Source: Streptomyces sp. NRRL F-5122
GTDB lineage: Bacteria > Actinomycetota > Actinomycetes > Streptomycetales > Streptomycetaceae
DNA: 64,000 nucleotides
Reading direction: 5' to 3'
Assembly (NCBI RefSeq): GCF_001507435.1
Contig: NZ_LMWH01000242.1
Location: 1 to 64,000, forward strand
Under the pieces are notes generated by a model. That model worked only from the letters and a program-made list of their open reading frames with translations, was not told where the DNA came from and searched no databases. Each line of letters opens with the position of its first letter. Within the stretch, counting starts at the first letter, position 1. The position numbers were made by a program, and so were the translations under genes. This document shows, in pieces, positions 9,551 through 19,171 of this stretch.

Positions 9551-10627
9551 ATGACGATTTCCTCCGAAGCCACGGTCACGAAGGGCCCGGCCGCCGTGCG
9601 GCCCAGCCGATCCCGCCCCGACGCCGGCAGCGACTTCGCCCGCCTGTCGCAGCGCATCACCGAGGCGGGTCTACTGCGGCGGCGCCCCGGCTACTACACG
9701 GTGCGGCTCGGTCTGGTGATCGGGCTGCTGGCGGGGGGCTGGACGGCCTTCGTCGCGCTGGGCGACACGTGGTGGCAGTTGGTGGTCGCCGCCTTCCTCG
9801 CCCTGATGTTCGGCCAAGTAGCCTTGGTGGCACACGACTTGGCGCACCGGCAGGTGTTCCGAAAGCGGCGCGCGAGCGCGATCTGGGGCCAGCTCTTCGG
9901 CAACCTCGGCATCGGCATGAGTTACGGCTGGTGGATGAACAAGCACACCCGCCACCACGCCAACCCCAACCATGAGGAACTCGACCCCGATGTCGCCCCG
10001 GACATCCTGGTGTGGTCCACCGAGCAGGCCCGCAACAGCAGCGGTCTGGCCCGATTCATCGGAGGCCACCAGGCGTTCCTGTTCTTCCCGCTGCTGACGC
10101 TGGAGGGCTTCAACCTGCACGTGGCGAGCGTGCGGGCGCTGCGCTCGCCGTCGATGAAGAACCGCCTGCTGGAGGGCACACTGCTCTTCCTGCACATTGC
10201 GGCCTACTTGTCCGCGCTGTTCCTGGTGCTCTCTCCCGGCAAGGCCGTGGCGTTCCTCGCCCTGCACCAGTGCCTGTTCGGTGTGTACCTCGGCTGCACG
10301 TTCGCCCCAAACCACAAGGGCATGCCCACCTTCACCGGCGAGGACCGCCCCGACTTCCTGCGCCGCCAGGTACTGACCTCCCGCAACGTGCGGGGCGGGC
10401 GGGTCACCGACGTGATGCTCGGCGGGCTCAACTACCAGATCGAGCACCACCTGTTCCCGAGCATGCCCACTCCTCATCTACGGCGGGCCCAGGTCGTCGT
10501 ACGCGCGTACTGCGCGGAAATCAACGTGCCCTACCACGAGACCAGGCTGATCCAGTCCTACCGCGAGGCCCTTACCCACCTGCACCGAGTGGGCGAGCCC
10601 ATCAGGCGCCAACGCAAGGCGTCATGA
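9551..10627 (+). CDS. Membrane fatty acid desaturase
   Basis: A 358-residue integral membrane di-iron desaturase, expected to put a double bond into an acyl chain (acyl-CoA or lipid-linked) using O2 and an electron donor. The three histidine boxes are visible: HDLAH (95-99), HTRHH (132-136) and QIEHH (about 296-300). The last is the QxxHH form of front-end/DesA3-like desaturases. Hydrophobic pairs lie at about 52-90 and 195-240. No ferredoxin or reductase partner is adjacent, so electrons must come from elsewhere. The regioselectivity cannot be predicted. Confidence 0.9.
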   Translation: MTISSEATVTKGPAAVRPSRSRPDAGSDFARLSQRITEAGLLRRRPGYYTVRLGLVIGLLAGGWTAFVALGDTWWQLVVAAFLALMFGQVALVAHDLAHRQVFRKRRASAIWGQLFGNLGIGMSYGWWMNKHTRHHANPNHEELDPDVAPDILVWSTEQARNSSGLARFIGGHQAFLFFPLLTLEGFNLHVASVRALRSPSMKNRLLEGTLLFLHIAAYLSALFLVLSPGKAVAFLALHQCLFGVYLGCTFAPNHKGMPTFTGEDRPDFLRRQVLTSRNVRGGRVTDVMLGGLNYQIEHHLFPSMPTPHLRRAQVVVRAYCAEINVPYHETRLIQSYREALTHLHRVGEPIRRQRKAS

Positions 10628-11123
10628 AGGGAGAACGACACGCAACGCCGCAGGGGGCGTCGACCTCAATCTTTGGCGTCCTCTTTGGGTGATTTCACGA
10701 CCTTCAAGTCCGATAGATCGGTTGAGCATTCGTTGCTCTTTGTGCGAGCTCAGGCGTGGGGCACTGGCTCTACGGGTTCTGCGGGTGTCCCGACACGGGC
10801 GGCTACCAGCAGATCGCTGACGAAATGGAACCGGCGAGGTCCTGGTGCGTGAACGCATGGGCAGCCTAGGCGTCGTGGATGGGTTCCTGCGGGAGAGCGT
10901 GGTGGCCCGCTTCCGGTGGGCCGCTGGCGGAGACCCGAACGCGGTAACGCTGGCTGAGGGCTCCTGGAATTTCGCCGTCTCCTGGCGGGCGGCCCTCAGT
11001 GAGTACGGGCAGCGGGTAGACCGGCGAGCCGCAGCTTTGATCTCCTTGCTGTGCGGGGCGGTCAGCTCGGATAACCGGAGTGCTGTCCGCTGGCCCCGGA
11101 CTCTTCGGCGGTCCGAACCCCTG
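10628..11123. other. Stretch without a recognised gene
   Basis: Open frames exist on both strands, but none gives a recognisable protein or a convincing ribosome binding site. I see no RNA gene or clear terminator here. Confidence 0.35.
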
Positions 11124-11408
11124 TCAGGCGCGCCTCGTCTTCTTCACCGGTGGGGCGGGCTCGCCCGGCGCCGCCCAGCAGTCCGGCCCACCACCCTGGC
11201 CCGGCCAGACTTCCGGACCACCGCCCCGCCACTCGATGAGGTCCGATTCGGTCACGTCCAGCTCATCCCAACCCAGCAGCCCGATGCATTGCAGGAACAC
11301 GGTCAGGTCGTGCAATGAATACGCCGTTCCCAGGAACTCGTCACCGAGGTGTACGTTGCGGCCGCCAGATCCGCAGGGCGCCGCCACGATTATGGGACGC
11401 TCAACCAT
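11124..11408 (-). CDS. Small hypothetical protein
   Basis: A 94-residue protein of unknown function. The core GTAYSLHDLTVFLQCIG followed by a DLIEWRGGGPEVW block looks like a small conserved actinomycete protein type, and codon use is normal for the host. I chose ATG 11408, which gives the start MVERPIIVA and has purine-rich GAGG just upstream. The frame also stays open to an ATG at 11456, which would add 16 residues. It is convergent with nothing obvious and lies just upstream of plsC on the other strand. Confidence 0.55.
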   Translation of the reverse strand: MVERPIIVAAPCGSGGRNVHLGDEFLGTAYSLHDLTVFLQCIGLLGWDELDVTESDLIEWRGGGPEVWPGQGGGPDCWAAPGEPAPPVKKTRRA

Positions 11409-11583
11409 GACCTCACTGTCTCCCAGGTAGAGCCCGACCGCATTCCGAGGCGTCATCTGAGGCAGACGGGACTCTTGTCCTGCCGGTGACGCCAGCGACC
11501 GTCACCGAGGCTTCCGGGCGGTGCCGACACTGCCAGGGAAGGCCCGGCACATGCATGCCGGGGAGATTGGGTGGGAGGTGTCC

Positions 11584-12327
11584 GTGTTCTATTACGTGCT
11601 CAAGTACGTTCTTCTGGGGCCGTTGCTGCGGCTGCTGTTCCGGCCGCGCGCGGAGGGCCTCGAGCACCTTCCGGTGAAGGGCGCAGCGATCGTTGCCGGG
11701 AATCACCTGTCCTTCGCGGACCCACTCCTTATGCCCGCGGTCCTGAAACGGCGTATCACGTTCCTGGCCAAGGCCGAGTACTTCACGGCGCCGGGCCCAA
11801 TGGGCCGACTGATTGCGCTCGTCCTCCGCGGCGCGGGGCAGATCTCGGTGGACAGATCGGGCAGGCCCGCGGCGCAGGCGGCCATCCGGGAAGGGCGGGG
11901 GGTGCTGATGAAGGGAGACTTGCTCGCGATCTATCCAGAGGGCACACGTTCCCCAGACGGCCGACTGTACAAGGGCAAGGTTGGGGTGGCCGTAATAGCG
12001 CTGGATGCGCATGTTCCGGTGATTCCGTGCGCGATGGTGGGGACCTTCCAGATCTGGCCTCCGGGGCGTGTCCTGCCCAGGCGGCGGCCGATCGTGATCC
12101 GTTTCGGGGAACCGCTGGACTTCTCACGCTATGCAGGGACGGAGCATCAGGAGGCGGTGCTGCGGGCCGTCACCGACGAGATCACGTACGCGATTTTGCG
12201 GCTGTCGGGCCAGGAATACGTGAATCAGTACGCGGCTGACGTGAAGGCCGGACAGGCGCAGGGGCGGCGGAGGCGAAGCTCCACCGCCCCGGCGCTACGG
12301 TCCGGTCCAAACGGCCGTCCGCTGTAA
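11584..12327 (+). CDS. 1-acyl-glycerol-3-phosphate acyltransferase (PlsC family)
   Basis: A 247-residue acyltransferase expected to acylate lysophosphatidic acid or a related lysolipid at the inner membrane face. The catalytic NHxxxxD motif (NHLSFAD) is near residue 40 and the glycerophosphate-binding EGTRS motif near 120. The N-terminus is a short hydrophobic anchor (YYVLKYVLLGPLLRLL). The GTG start at 11584 is chosen because GGGAGG lies about 6 bases upstream; the frame also stays open to an ATG at 11521. It shares the neighbourhood, but not an operon, with the desaturase at 9551, so a joint role in lipid remodelling is only a guess. Confidence 0.87.
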   Translation: MFYYVLKYVLLGPLLRLLFRPRAEGLEHLPVKGAAIVAGNHLSFADPLLMPAVLKRRITFLAKAEYFTAPGPMGRLIALVLRGAGQISVDRSGRPAAQAAIREGRGVLMKGDLLAIYPEGTRSPDGRLYKGKVGVAVIALDAHVPVIPCAMVGTFQIWPPGRVLPRRRPIVIRFGEPLDFSRYAGTEHQEAVLRAVTDEITYAILRLSGQEYVNQYAADVKAGQAQGRRRRSSTAPALRSGPNGRPL

Positions 12328-13184
12328 ACGAACAGTCGGTGTGCCGGTGTCTCGCCGGCGCAGGCACTGGATGCGCTGCGGCAGCAGGTACCGACGTGGC
12401 ACGCGCCGCCCTGCGGATACCGTCCGCGGCTTCTTCGAGTAGGCCGCCGGGCGCCGAGTGCGGCCGTTGGGGGATGATCACGTAGAGCTTCCCGCAGAAT
12501 TTACCCAAAACGCCTTTACTTAGAAAATATGCGGTGCATTGTGGTTATTAGGTCACAACACCGAAAGAGTTTACAAAGCCGGTAAGGACGTCTAGCCGAC
12601 GGAGTGACTTGGACAGGATGTGGGTTAGGCCCCCGGCAAGCCGGCGCGATACCGAGGCGACAGTGACGACTGAAGCTTCAGGACACGCGCAGCACTACCG
12701 GGGACTGCTTTGCCTCGCAGCCTTCGCGCGGACCGGGTGTCCGATGCGAAGGCTGTCGCATGCCGACTCTCCCAGCGGGACCGAACAGGATTCGGACCTG
12801 CGCACACGGCTCCGTCGTCCCCGTGCTGCCGGCCATCTACGCCTGGTGTATCTCCAGGCAGCCAAGGGGCCTCAAAAGCAGATGCCCGCCCGAGGTGACC
12901 TGCCCAAGGTGGCTGGCTGATATGAGCCCGGCGCCGGGACGCATGGCGATCCTGGCGCCGAGTTGCATCTGCGCTCACTGTGGAGATGCGCCGATCAGCG
13001 TTGTCGTTCAGCGCCCTTTGCCTCAGGACGGCCCGGGAGGGCGCTCGGCTCGACTTATGGCGCCCGAGCGGTGCGGCAGCCGACGCCACGTCGATGTGGC
13101 TCGACTTCTGTCTAAGCGTTGTCTGAGCCGGCGAGGGGGGCAGCCGTTTTCCTGGGCCTTTCTTGAAGGCGCCCGAATGGGCGG
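12328..13184. other. Long stretch without a recognised gene; possible tRNA relic
   Basis: No reading frame gives a recognisable protein. Near 12782-12812 the minus strand can form a T-arm-like hairpin: a 5-bp GCAGG/CCTGT stem around a 7-base loop resembling TTCGAAT. I cannot fold the rest into a tRNA, so this is at most a decayed 3' end. Confidence 0.3.
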
Positions 13185-13310
13185 GAGTCGTCCCGTGAGG
13201 ACGAGGTTGTGAAGTCGGGCGATGCCGAGCATCGCGCTGTGGATGCCGTCGCTCTTCAGGTGGCAGTCGCGAAGGATCTTCCCGGCCCCATCCGCGTGAA
13301 GATGTGTCCG
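13185..13310 (-). pseudogene. Transposase C-terminal relic (DDE_Tnp_4/IS5-like)
   Basis: Minus-strand translation reads KILRDCHLKSDGIHSAMLGI and then ARLHNLVL. This resembles the C-terminal end of a DDE-type transposase family that I recall from actinomycete genomes. Upstream sequence is not recognisable, so only the tail survives. Confidence 0.45.
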
Positions 13311-13466
13311 ATACGGGCCCTACCCTGCGGTGAAAACTATTGTGCTCCTCCTTGCCATGGACCGACGACGCTTCGGCGAAATAGGGCGCCCGGGTCGGGA
13401 TGAACTGCGAGATCGTCGCGGTTGTCGGAGGAGGAGGTCCGGCTCCAACCATGAGAGGGAGTGGAC

Positions 13467-14288
13467 ATGACCGTCCAGGACATCGAGCGGCAGGCCTTCA
13501 GCGAGGCGTGGCAGCAGTGGCACCGGCAGAAGGAGCAGGTCCTCGCCGGCCCGCACGGATTCCTCGCGATCACGAGTTTGCACTGGCTGAGCGAGGATCC
13601 GTCTCGCTTCCAGGATGCGCCCGGAGCATGGTCGAGTAGCGACGAGGGGGTGGTGGTCGAGCTTGCCGAGGGCGAGGAACTGACCGTCGACGGCACGGTG
13701 GTACACGGCCGGTACGTATTCGGGGTCATTGCCGAGCGGGACAGCCTGTACGCAGCTGCCGGTGACGCGATGATCGAGGTCGCCAAGCGCGGCGGTCACG
13801 ACATTCTGCGGCCCCGCCACCCTGACAACGAACTGCGTACCTCCTTCACATACACCCCCGCTTTTGCTCCGGACGTACGGTGGGTGCGCCAGGGGCGCTT
13901 CCGGCCGCTCGAGGAGCCGCGGCCGGTGACGGTCGGTGCCGCAGTGGAAGGTCTGGAACACGTATACGACTCCCCGGGCCAGGTCGAATTCGAGTTGGAC
14001 GGTTCGGTGCACCGGCTCACTGCATTCAATGGCAAGACCCCCGGCAGCCTGATGGTGCTGTTCACCGACAAGACGTCCGGAGTGACGACGTACGCGGCGA
14101 ACCGCTCCCTGCAGATCGCTTCCCCGGACGCCGAGGGGCGGGTGATCTTGGACTTCAACCGCGCCGGGAACCTGCCCTGCGCCTACACCGACCTGGCGAC
14201 CTGCCCGCTGCCGCCAGCCGAGAACCGCCTGACCGTCGCGATCGAGGCAGGCGAAAAAATTCCCTTGGAGCGAGGCGGCCGGCCCTGA
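13467..14288 (+). CDS. DUF1684 domain protein
   Basis: A 273-residue cytoplasmic protein matching the DUF1684 family, whose biochemical role is unknown. Visible family features are an N-terminal helix (WQQWHRQKEQVLAGPHGFLA), the SLHWL block, and a C-terminal DFNRAGNLPCAYTDLATCPL block with PPAENRL. ATG 13467 is preferred because AGGGAG precedes it by about 5 bases; a GTG lies two codons upstream. No membrane segment or signal is seen. The gene stands alone. Confidence 0.8.
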   Translation: MTVQDIERQAFSEAWQQWHRQKEQVLAGPHGFLAITSLHWLSEDPSRFQDAPGAWSSSDEGVVVELAEGEELTVDGTVVHGRYVFGVIAERDSLYAAAGDAMIEVAKRGGHDILRPRHPDNELRTSFTYTPAFAPDVRWVRQGRFRPLEEPRPVTVGAAVEGLEHVYDSPGQVEFELDGSVHRLTAFNGKTPGSLMVLFTDKTSGVTTYAANRSLQIASPDAEGRVILDFNRAGNLPCAYTDLATCPLPPAENRLTVAIEAGEKIPLERGGRP

Positions 14289-14569
14289 TCCCTCCAAGCC
14301 TTCAGCATCACTTTGACGTACGCCCTGCTCAAGGACGGTTCGGGCGACTGGTTTCGCCATGGGGCCGCCAGGCCTCTCCGTCCCGAGGCGGCCCGACTGG
14401 ACCGGCCGGGCTCGGTCGGTCATACCGGATGACTTCCGAGCCGCCCTCTTCGCCTCGTCGTCGACGGAAGGCTCCGCTCGCCAAAACGGCGGTATGTCCT
14501 TCTCCGCCGGGAAGTGGACCTACGCGTGGAACCCCCCTCACGACGCGCCGAGCGCCTGTGTGAGGTCGG

Positions 14570-15118
14570 TCAGGGCAGGTCGAGGCGTTGGATCAGCGCG
14601 TCCAGTGAGTCCTCGGGCTCCTGACCGGCAGTGTCGAGCACAATGTGTTCGCGGTCCCACGGCTCATAGTCCCGGTCGACGACCTGCTGCCATCCGGGCA
14701 GCGGCAGGTCCGGGAGGTCTACGGAACGTGAGGTCACGCGGTGCCGGTGCTCTGCCGGATCCGAGCAGACCAGTTCCACCTCGATTGCCGGGGATCCCGC
14801 CCTGACGGCCGTGTCACGCCAGGTGTCGCGGGTGATGGCCAGCGGATTCACCGAATCCGCGATCACGGTCAGTCCCAGCCGCAGTTGCTCCTCAGCCAGG
14901 GCGTATCCGATCACGTATCCAGCCGGCCCGACAGGATGCCACGCCAGACCGGCGCGGACGATGGCCTGCTCGATGGTGTCCACGCGCAGGTGGACCGCGG
15001 CGTACCGCGCGGCGAGGAGGCGGGTGAGCGTGGTCTTGCCGGTACCGGGCAGGCCGCCGATGACGATGAGCACGGAGTCATCCTGCCGGAGTGGCCTGCG
15101 CAACGATTGACTGTTCAT
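14570..15118 (-). CDS. P-loop AAA/kinase-like ATP-binding protein
   Basis: A 182-residue P-loop protein of the AAA_33/zeta-toxin-like nucleotide kinase type. The Walker A motif GLPGTGKTT is near residue 22. A hydrophobic strand ending in a charged DSVN block near 90 resembles the second nucleotide-site element. The substrate is unknown; relatives include chloramphenicol-phosphotransferase-like and tRNA or sugar kinases. The ATG at 15118 gives a normal-length protein, although the frame stays open far upstream. No antitoxin-like partner is adjacent. Confidence 0.75.
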   Translation of the reverse strand: MNSQSLRRPLRQDDSVLIVIGGLPGTGKTTLTRLLAARYAAVHLRVDTIEQAIVRAGLAWHPVGPAGYVIGYALAEEQLRLGLTVIADSVNPLAITRDTWRDTAVRAGSPAIEVELVCSDPAEHRHRVTSRSVDLPDLPLPGWQQVVDRDYEPWDREHIVLDTAGQEPEDSLDALIQRLDLP

Positions 15119-15717
15119 GCGAATGACATGCTGGGGTGCGGCTGCAGCGAACCTGCATGGGGGGAGAACGGTCGGGTCGAATGCCATCCCGGCGGCCAGT
15201 TGAGGACCGTTGCCAGCACGAATGCACTGGGCACCGGTCGAAGTGATGGCTCCGGCACCCCATGGCTGCTGCTCCAGGCTGCCTCGCACGGGGAAGGACC
15301 TGAGTGTCAGCGTCAGCGCAGCGACATACACTCCAGCCCACAGGCCAAGCCCACGTCTTTCCGAAACCTGCCGGGCCAGCGGCTCGCCAGAAAGAGCGCG
15401 AGTGCCCGACGTACGCCCGGGTTCACTCCAACTACCGTGCGTTATACAACCGTTGACACAAGCCAGCGCCACGTGCTTGCATCCCGCCATGCCTCCGCTG
15501 GAGCCTCTGACACGTCGCCGCGCCGTGGACCTCGTCCGCGTGGCCGCCGCGCTGTGTAGCCCCTCACGCTGATCGGCCTTCTCTCGGTTCCCTTCTCCGA
15601 ACCCCCCGCGTAGCACAGGTGCGGTTGGTATCCAGCAACTGGTCAGTGCACACGGTGTACCCAAGCGCTGTGCTCCACCCGGGCCCTACCCAACCCGACT
15701 GGTGACGAGGACCTGCC
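15119..15717. other. Intergenic stretch between divergent genes
   Basis: I see no recognisable gene. It should contain the promoters for the P-loop protein (minus) and the sulfite-oxidase-family gene (plus). Confidence 0.35.
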
Positions 15718-17049
15718 ATGTCTGCTGCCCACCTTGAAACCGCCTACGACCGCCGCAGGCTGCGCCAGTGGCTGGCAGGGGAGGCGAGAGCGGACGGGGT
15801 CACGCGCCGTCAACTCCTCACCCTGTTGGCTGCAACAGCCGCCGCCACTGCCCTCCCCACGACGACTCCGGCGCGAGCCGCCGACTCGCCGATCGTCAAG
15901 CCGTTGCCGCCCGAGTCGTTCATCCAGCGCGGCACCAACGCCGAGACCCGCTGGGAGGCACTGCGCGGAACCGGCCACTGCACGCCCAACGACCTGTTCT
16001 TCGTACGCAACCACACAGCGACGCCCGTGTTGGACGGCGGTGACTGGCGGCTGAAGCTGTGGGGCGACGGGCTGCGCGGCACCCCCGGCGAAGACAAACC
16101 GGTGGAGTTCGGGTACGACGATCTGCGCGCCTTGCCGGCCGTCAGCCGTACCGCGTTTGTCGAGTGCGCCGGAAACGGTCGCAGCTACTACACGACTCAG
16201 CAGGGCGAAACAGTCACCGGTACCGCGTGGACACTGGGCGCTGTCGGGGTTGCCCGCTGGCGCGGGGTACGGCTTGCCGACGTACTGCGCAGGGCCGGCC
16301 TGTCCCCGTACGCAGTGGACGTCCAGCCGCGCGGCCTGGACGCCGAGTACATCAGCGGTGGGGAGAGCCTCGGCCGGGTACGTCGCCCACTGCCGCTGGC
16401 CAAGGCGCTTCACGACGTTCTGCTCGCGTACGAGATGAACGGCGAGCCGCTACCCCACGATCACGGGTACCCGGTGAGGCTGCTGGTGCCCTCGTGGGTG
16501 GGGATTGCGTCGATCAAGTGGGTCGGCGACATCGAGGTGTCTGCGCAGCCGCTCCTCTCTCCGTGGAACACAACCTTCTACCGGTTGTTCGGCCCCGCCT
16601 ACCCGGAGGAGGGCAGCGCACCGCTCGCACGACAGACCCTCAAGAGCGCCTTCGAGCTGGCGAGCGGCGCCACGTTCTCCCTGGGAAAGAGCCAGGTGCT
16701 GCACGGCCGGTCCTGGTCGGGTGCGGGAGCCATCCAGCGAGTCGAGGTGAGCACCGACGGTGGGAGAAAGTGGCGGTCCGCCCGACTTCACGACAGACCA
16801 CGTTCCGATACCTGGATGCGCTGGTCCTTGCCTTGGACGCCGGACGCGCCTGGCCCGGTGCACCTGCTGGCCCGCGCCGACGACACGGCAGGGCGCAGCC
16901 AGCCGGACATCGCCGTGCCCAACACACAGGGCTATCTGTTCGACGCGGTGGTACGGCATGCGGTGACCGTGGTGCCCCGACGCGGCGGTCGGCAGCGTCT
17001 TGCCGACGACGCAGTACCGGTGGGAGGGGCGGGCCCGCTCAGACCATGA
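15718..17049 (+). CDS. Sulfite oxidase family molybdopterin enzyme (Tat-exported)
   Basis: A 443-residue oxidoreductase of the sulfite oxidase superfamily, with an N-terminal molybdopterin domain followed by a Mo-co dimerisation domain (about 310-425). The conserved Mo-ligand cysteine is in FVECAGNGR near residue 150. Further family blocks are GVRLADVLRRAGL and PVRLLVPSWVGIASIKWVGD. A twin-arginine signal (TRRQLLTLLAATAAATALP, about residues 29-47) marks it as an exported periplasmic-side enzyme. No cytochrome or haem subunit is encoded next to it. The substrate could be sulfite or oxidised methionine. Confidence 0.9.
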   Translation: MSAAHLETAYDRRRLRQWLAGEARADGVTRRQLLTLLAATAAATALPTTTPARAADSPIVKPLPPESFIQRGTNAETRWEALRGTGHCTPNDLFFVRNHTATPVLDGGDWRLKLWGDGLRGTPGEDKPVEFGYDDLRALPAVSRTAFVECAGNGRSYYTTQQGETVTGTAWTLGAVGVARWRGVRLADVLRRAGLSPYAVDVQPRGLDAEYISGGESLGRVRRPLPLAKALHDVLLAYEMNGEPLPHDHGYPVRLLVPSWVGIASIKWVGDIEVSAQPLLSPWNTTFYRLFGPAYPEEGSAPLARQTLKSAFELASGATFSLGKSQVLHGRSWSGAGAIQRVEVSTDGGRKWRSARLHDRPRSDTWMRWSLPWTPDAPGPVHLLARADDTAGRSQPDIAVPNTQGYLFDAVVRHAVTVVPRRGGRQRLADDAVPVGGAGPLRP

Positions 17050-17447
17050 ACGTGCTGAGCCGGCGACTACGTCGTCGTGAAGCCGGTGATCGGGATGCCG
17101 AGACCGCTCGCTGTACAGCGTCGGTCGTTGGCCTCGGTGTAACACGCGGGCTGCCCCTGGGTGACGGTACTGGTGCGTGCCACCTGAGCCGCGGAGGGGC
17201 GGTGCGCAAGAGGATCAGGGCCGACCCGTCCGCGTCGTGCCGGTCGGCGACCGGTCAGATCCCGGATACTTGGGCGCGGGCGAGCACGGAGGGTGCGGAG
17301 CGGGCCCCGGCTCTTGGACCGTGCCGGTGTCGGCTCATCCAACGGACCTCAAGAGGTACCGATGTCGAGCGTTGACCGGCTACGTACAGGCGACCGCTGG
17401 GAGGCAGGACCGGTACTGTTCGGGTCCCTTGCCGCGCTGAGCAGTCC
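17050..17447. other. Stretch without a recognised gene
   Basis: A minus-strand frame (17067-17342) is open but matches nothing I recognise. Low confidence that anything is expressed here. Confidence 0.3.
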
Positions 17448-17620
17448 TCACACCGGATAAGCGGCGGCCCGGCGGGCTGAGCGGAGTGCACCTGCCCACC
17501 AGGCCAGCTGATTGAGCATGGTCTTGGCGTACCCCGGGGCTTCCGGGTCGAGCGGACGGCCGTCGTGCCAGGCGGCGAAGTAGTTCGGGAACGCGAGACC
17601 GTCGCGGATGGTGAATTGCT
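17448..17620 (-). pseudogene. C-terminal fragment, possibly NADPH-dependent FMN reductase-like
   Basis: The last 55 codons of the frame read FPNYFAAWHDGRPLD and then MLNQLAWWAGALRSAR before the stop. This resembles the C-terminal helix of flavodoxin-like NADPH-dependent FMN reductases, though I am not certain of the family. Upstream the frame runs into the antisense of a different gene fragment, so the N-terminus has been lost at a recombination junction near 17620. Confidence 0.4.
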
Positions 17621-18041
17621 GACGAGTGGAACCGGACTGCTCGACAGCGAGACTCCGAACCTCACGCGCTATGTCTTCACCGACCCCCGCGCCCGTACGT
17701 TCTTCGCCGACTGGAACGACGTCGCAGACGAGCAGGCATTCGACCTGTGGCTTGGACCATCTGTCGAGAACTCCGAGTGGCTCACCACAGAGCTCGCAGC
17801 CACCGCAGGTCCCGACTTCACCAGGCGCATGAACCGTCACGTGGTTCCCGAACGCGGAGTCCTCCGACTCAATCATCCCTCCGGCTGCGAGCTTCAACTG
17901 ACCCGCGAGACGCTTGAGATCTCCGCGGATGCACAGCAACTGGTCGTCTTCCTTCCTGCGGAGGACAAGACAGTTCAGGCCGTCAATGAACTCCGCCTCC
18001 GGCCTCGCGTCCGACTCCGTGCCATCTCGCAACCTCAGTAG
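17615..18041 (+). pseudogene. MmyB-type HTH regulator, N-terminally truncated
   Basis: The frame carries the MmyB-like ligand-binding C-terminal half: NLTRYVFTDPRARTFFADW, then WLTTELAATAGPDFTRRM, then a LNHPSGCELQLTRETLEI block. The XRE helix-turn-helix half that should precede it is absent. The coding homology begins abruptly near 17615, where a reversed fragment of another gene abuts it. It therefore cannot bind DNA in the usual way. Confidence 0.6.
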
Positions 18042-18245
18042 GCCCGTCACCTCGAGGGCGGCGATCGCAACACCCTGGTCGGCGCGTAGGTGAGTTCTCC
18101 ATCTTCACCTGTTAGCGGAGGTGCGCGAGGGCCGGGCTTCGCTGCTGACGTGCGGCCAAGCCGTCCCCTGGTGTGCGTACCGCTCTGGCCCTGGCCCACA
18201 GCGCAGTGGGCGGACTGCACCATCCCTGAGACCCGGTCACAGGTC

Positions 18246-19115
18246 TCAACCCGCCGTGCGGGCAGCCAGCAGCGCAACGGTCTCGTCCCACAGTTCCTTC
18301 TGCACACGAGGATCACGCCCGGCCTCCGGACACTCCAGCGGCCGGGCGTCGCGCACGGAGAAGTAGCCGCCGCTGGCATGTGCGAACGCGGTTTCGGTAG
18401 CCAGCCGGACGATGATGCCGGCGCCCTTGCGCGGGTCACCGATGCGCAGTGCGTTCAAGACGCGCTGCAAGACCTTGGCACCAGGCAGATCACGTCCCAG
18501 TCCGGTGGCATTGAAGCCGGGGTCGCAGCAGTTGACGGTGACCTCGCCGGGATCCAGGCGCCGGGCCAGTTCCTGCGTCCACATGATGGTCATCAGCTTG
18601 GTCCGCCCGTACAAGGGCAGCGACTCCCGGCGGGTGTAGGCGTCGACGTTGAGTAGGTCCTCGGCCGGTGCGATCGTCGTTACCTGTCGGGACGCCTCGG
18701 AGGCCACGTTGACAATTCGAGCCGGTGCTGACGCAGCAAGCCTACTGGTCAGGGCCTGGGTCAGCACAAATGCTCCCAGGTAGTTGACCGCGGTCATCTG
18801 CGCGAAGCCCTCGGCGGTTGTGCGCTGGGAGAAGGCGTGCAGCCCGGCGTTGTTGACCAGTACGTCCAACCGTGGGTATTTCGCGGCGATCTCCTCGCCA
18901 ACCCGGTGAGCGTGCGACACCAGGCCGAGGTCCGCGTGGAAGACATCGATCGGTGCGTCACCGGCCACCGGCTTCAGTTCGTCCACGAGCGCGTCGGCCC
19001 TGGTGCGGGAACGGGCCGCCACCCCGATCCGGTAGCCGCGTCGGGCCAGATCGAGGGCAGCGATACGGCCCAGGCCTGACGTGGCTCCTGTGATCACAGC
19101 AATGGGACGGTCCAT
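18246..19115 (-). CDS. SDR-family NAD(P)-dependent oxidoreductase
   Basis: A 289-residue short-chain dehydrogenase/reductase. The nucleotide-binding TGATSGLG is at the N-terminus, NNAG near residue 90 and the catalytic YGRTK near 170, followed by a CDPGFNATGL block. The overall shape resembles retinol-dehydrogenase/protochlorophyllide-reductase-like SDRs. ATG 19115 has GGAG about 6 bases upstream and is preferred over the ATG at 19127. It is divergent from the MarR gene at 19172, and a 12-bp palindrome (19131-19142) lies between them, so MarR control is likely. Confidence 0.88.
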   Translation of the reverse strand: MDRPIAVITGATSGLGRIAALDLARRGYRIGVAARSRTRADALVDELKPVAGDAPIDVFHADLGLVSHAHRVGEEIAAKYPRLDVLVNNAGLHAFSQRTTAEGFAQMTAVNYLGAFVLTQALTSRLAASAPARIVNVASEASRQVTTIAPAEDLLNVDAYTRRESLPLYGRTKLMTIMWTQELARRLDPGEVTVNCCDPGFNATGLGRDLPGAKVLQRVLNALRIGDPRKGAGIIVRLATETAFAHASGGYFSVRDARPLECPEAGRDPRVQKELWDETVALLAARTAG

Positions 19116-19130
19116 CACTCGCTCCATTCA

Positions 19131-19142
19131 TGAGGTACCTCA
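19131..19142. promoter_or_regulatory. Palindromic operator between SDR and MarR genes
   Basis: TGAGGTACCTCA is a perfect 12-bp palindrome. It sits about 16 bases before the SDR start and 30 bases before the MarR start, which suits autoregulation by the MarR protein. Confidence 0.6.
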
Positions 19143-19171
19143 CTATTTTCTGTGGGAGGATACCCGACACA

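Noticed and set aside
12782..12812. T-arm-like hairpin resembling the end of a tRNA gene
   Set aside because: Only the T arm can be drawn. No anticodon arm, D arm or acceptor pairing could be found, so it is mentioned as a possible relic but not called a tRNA.
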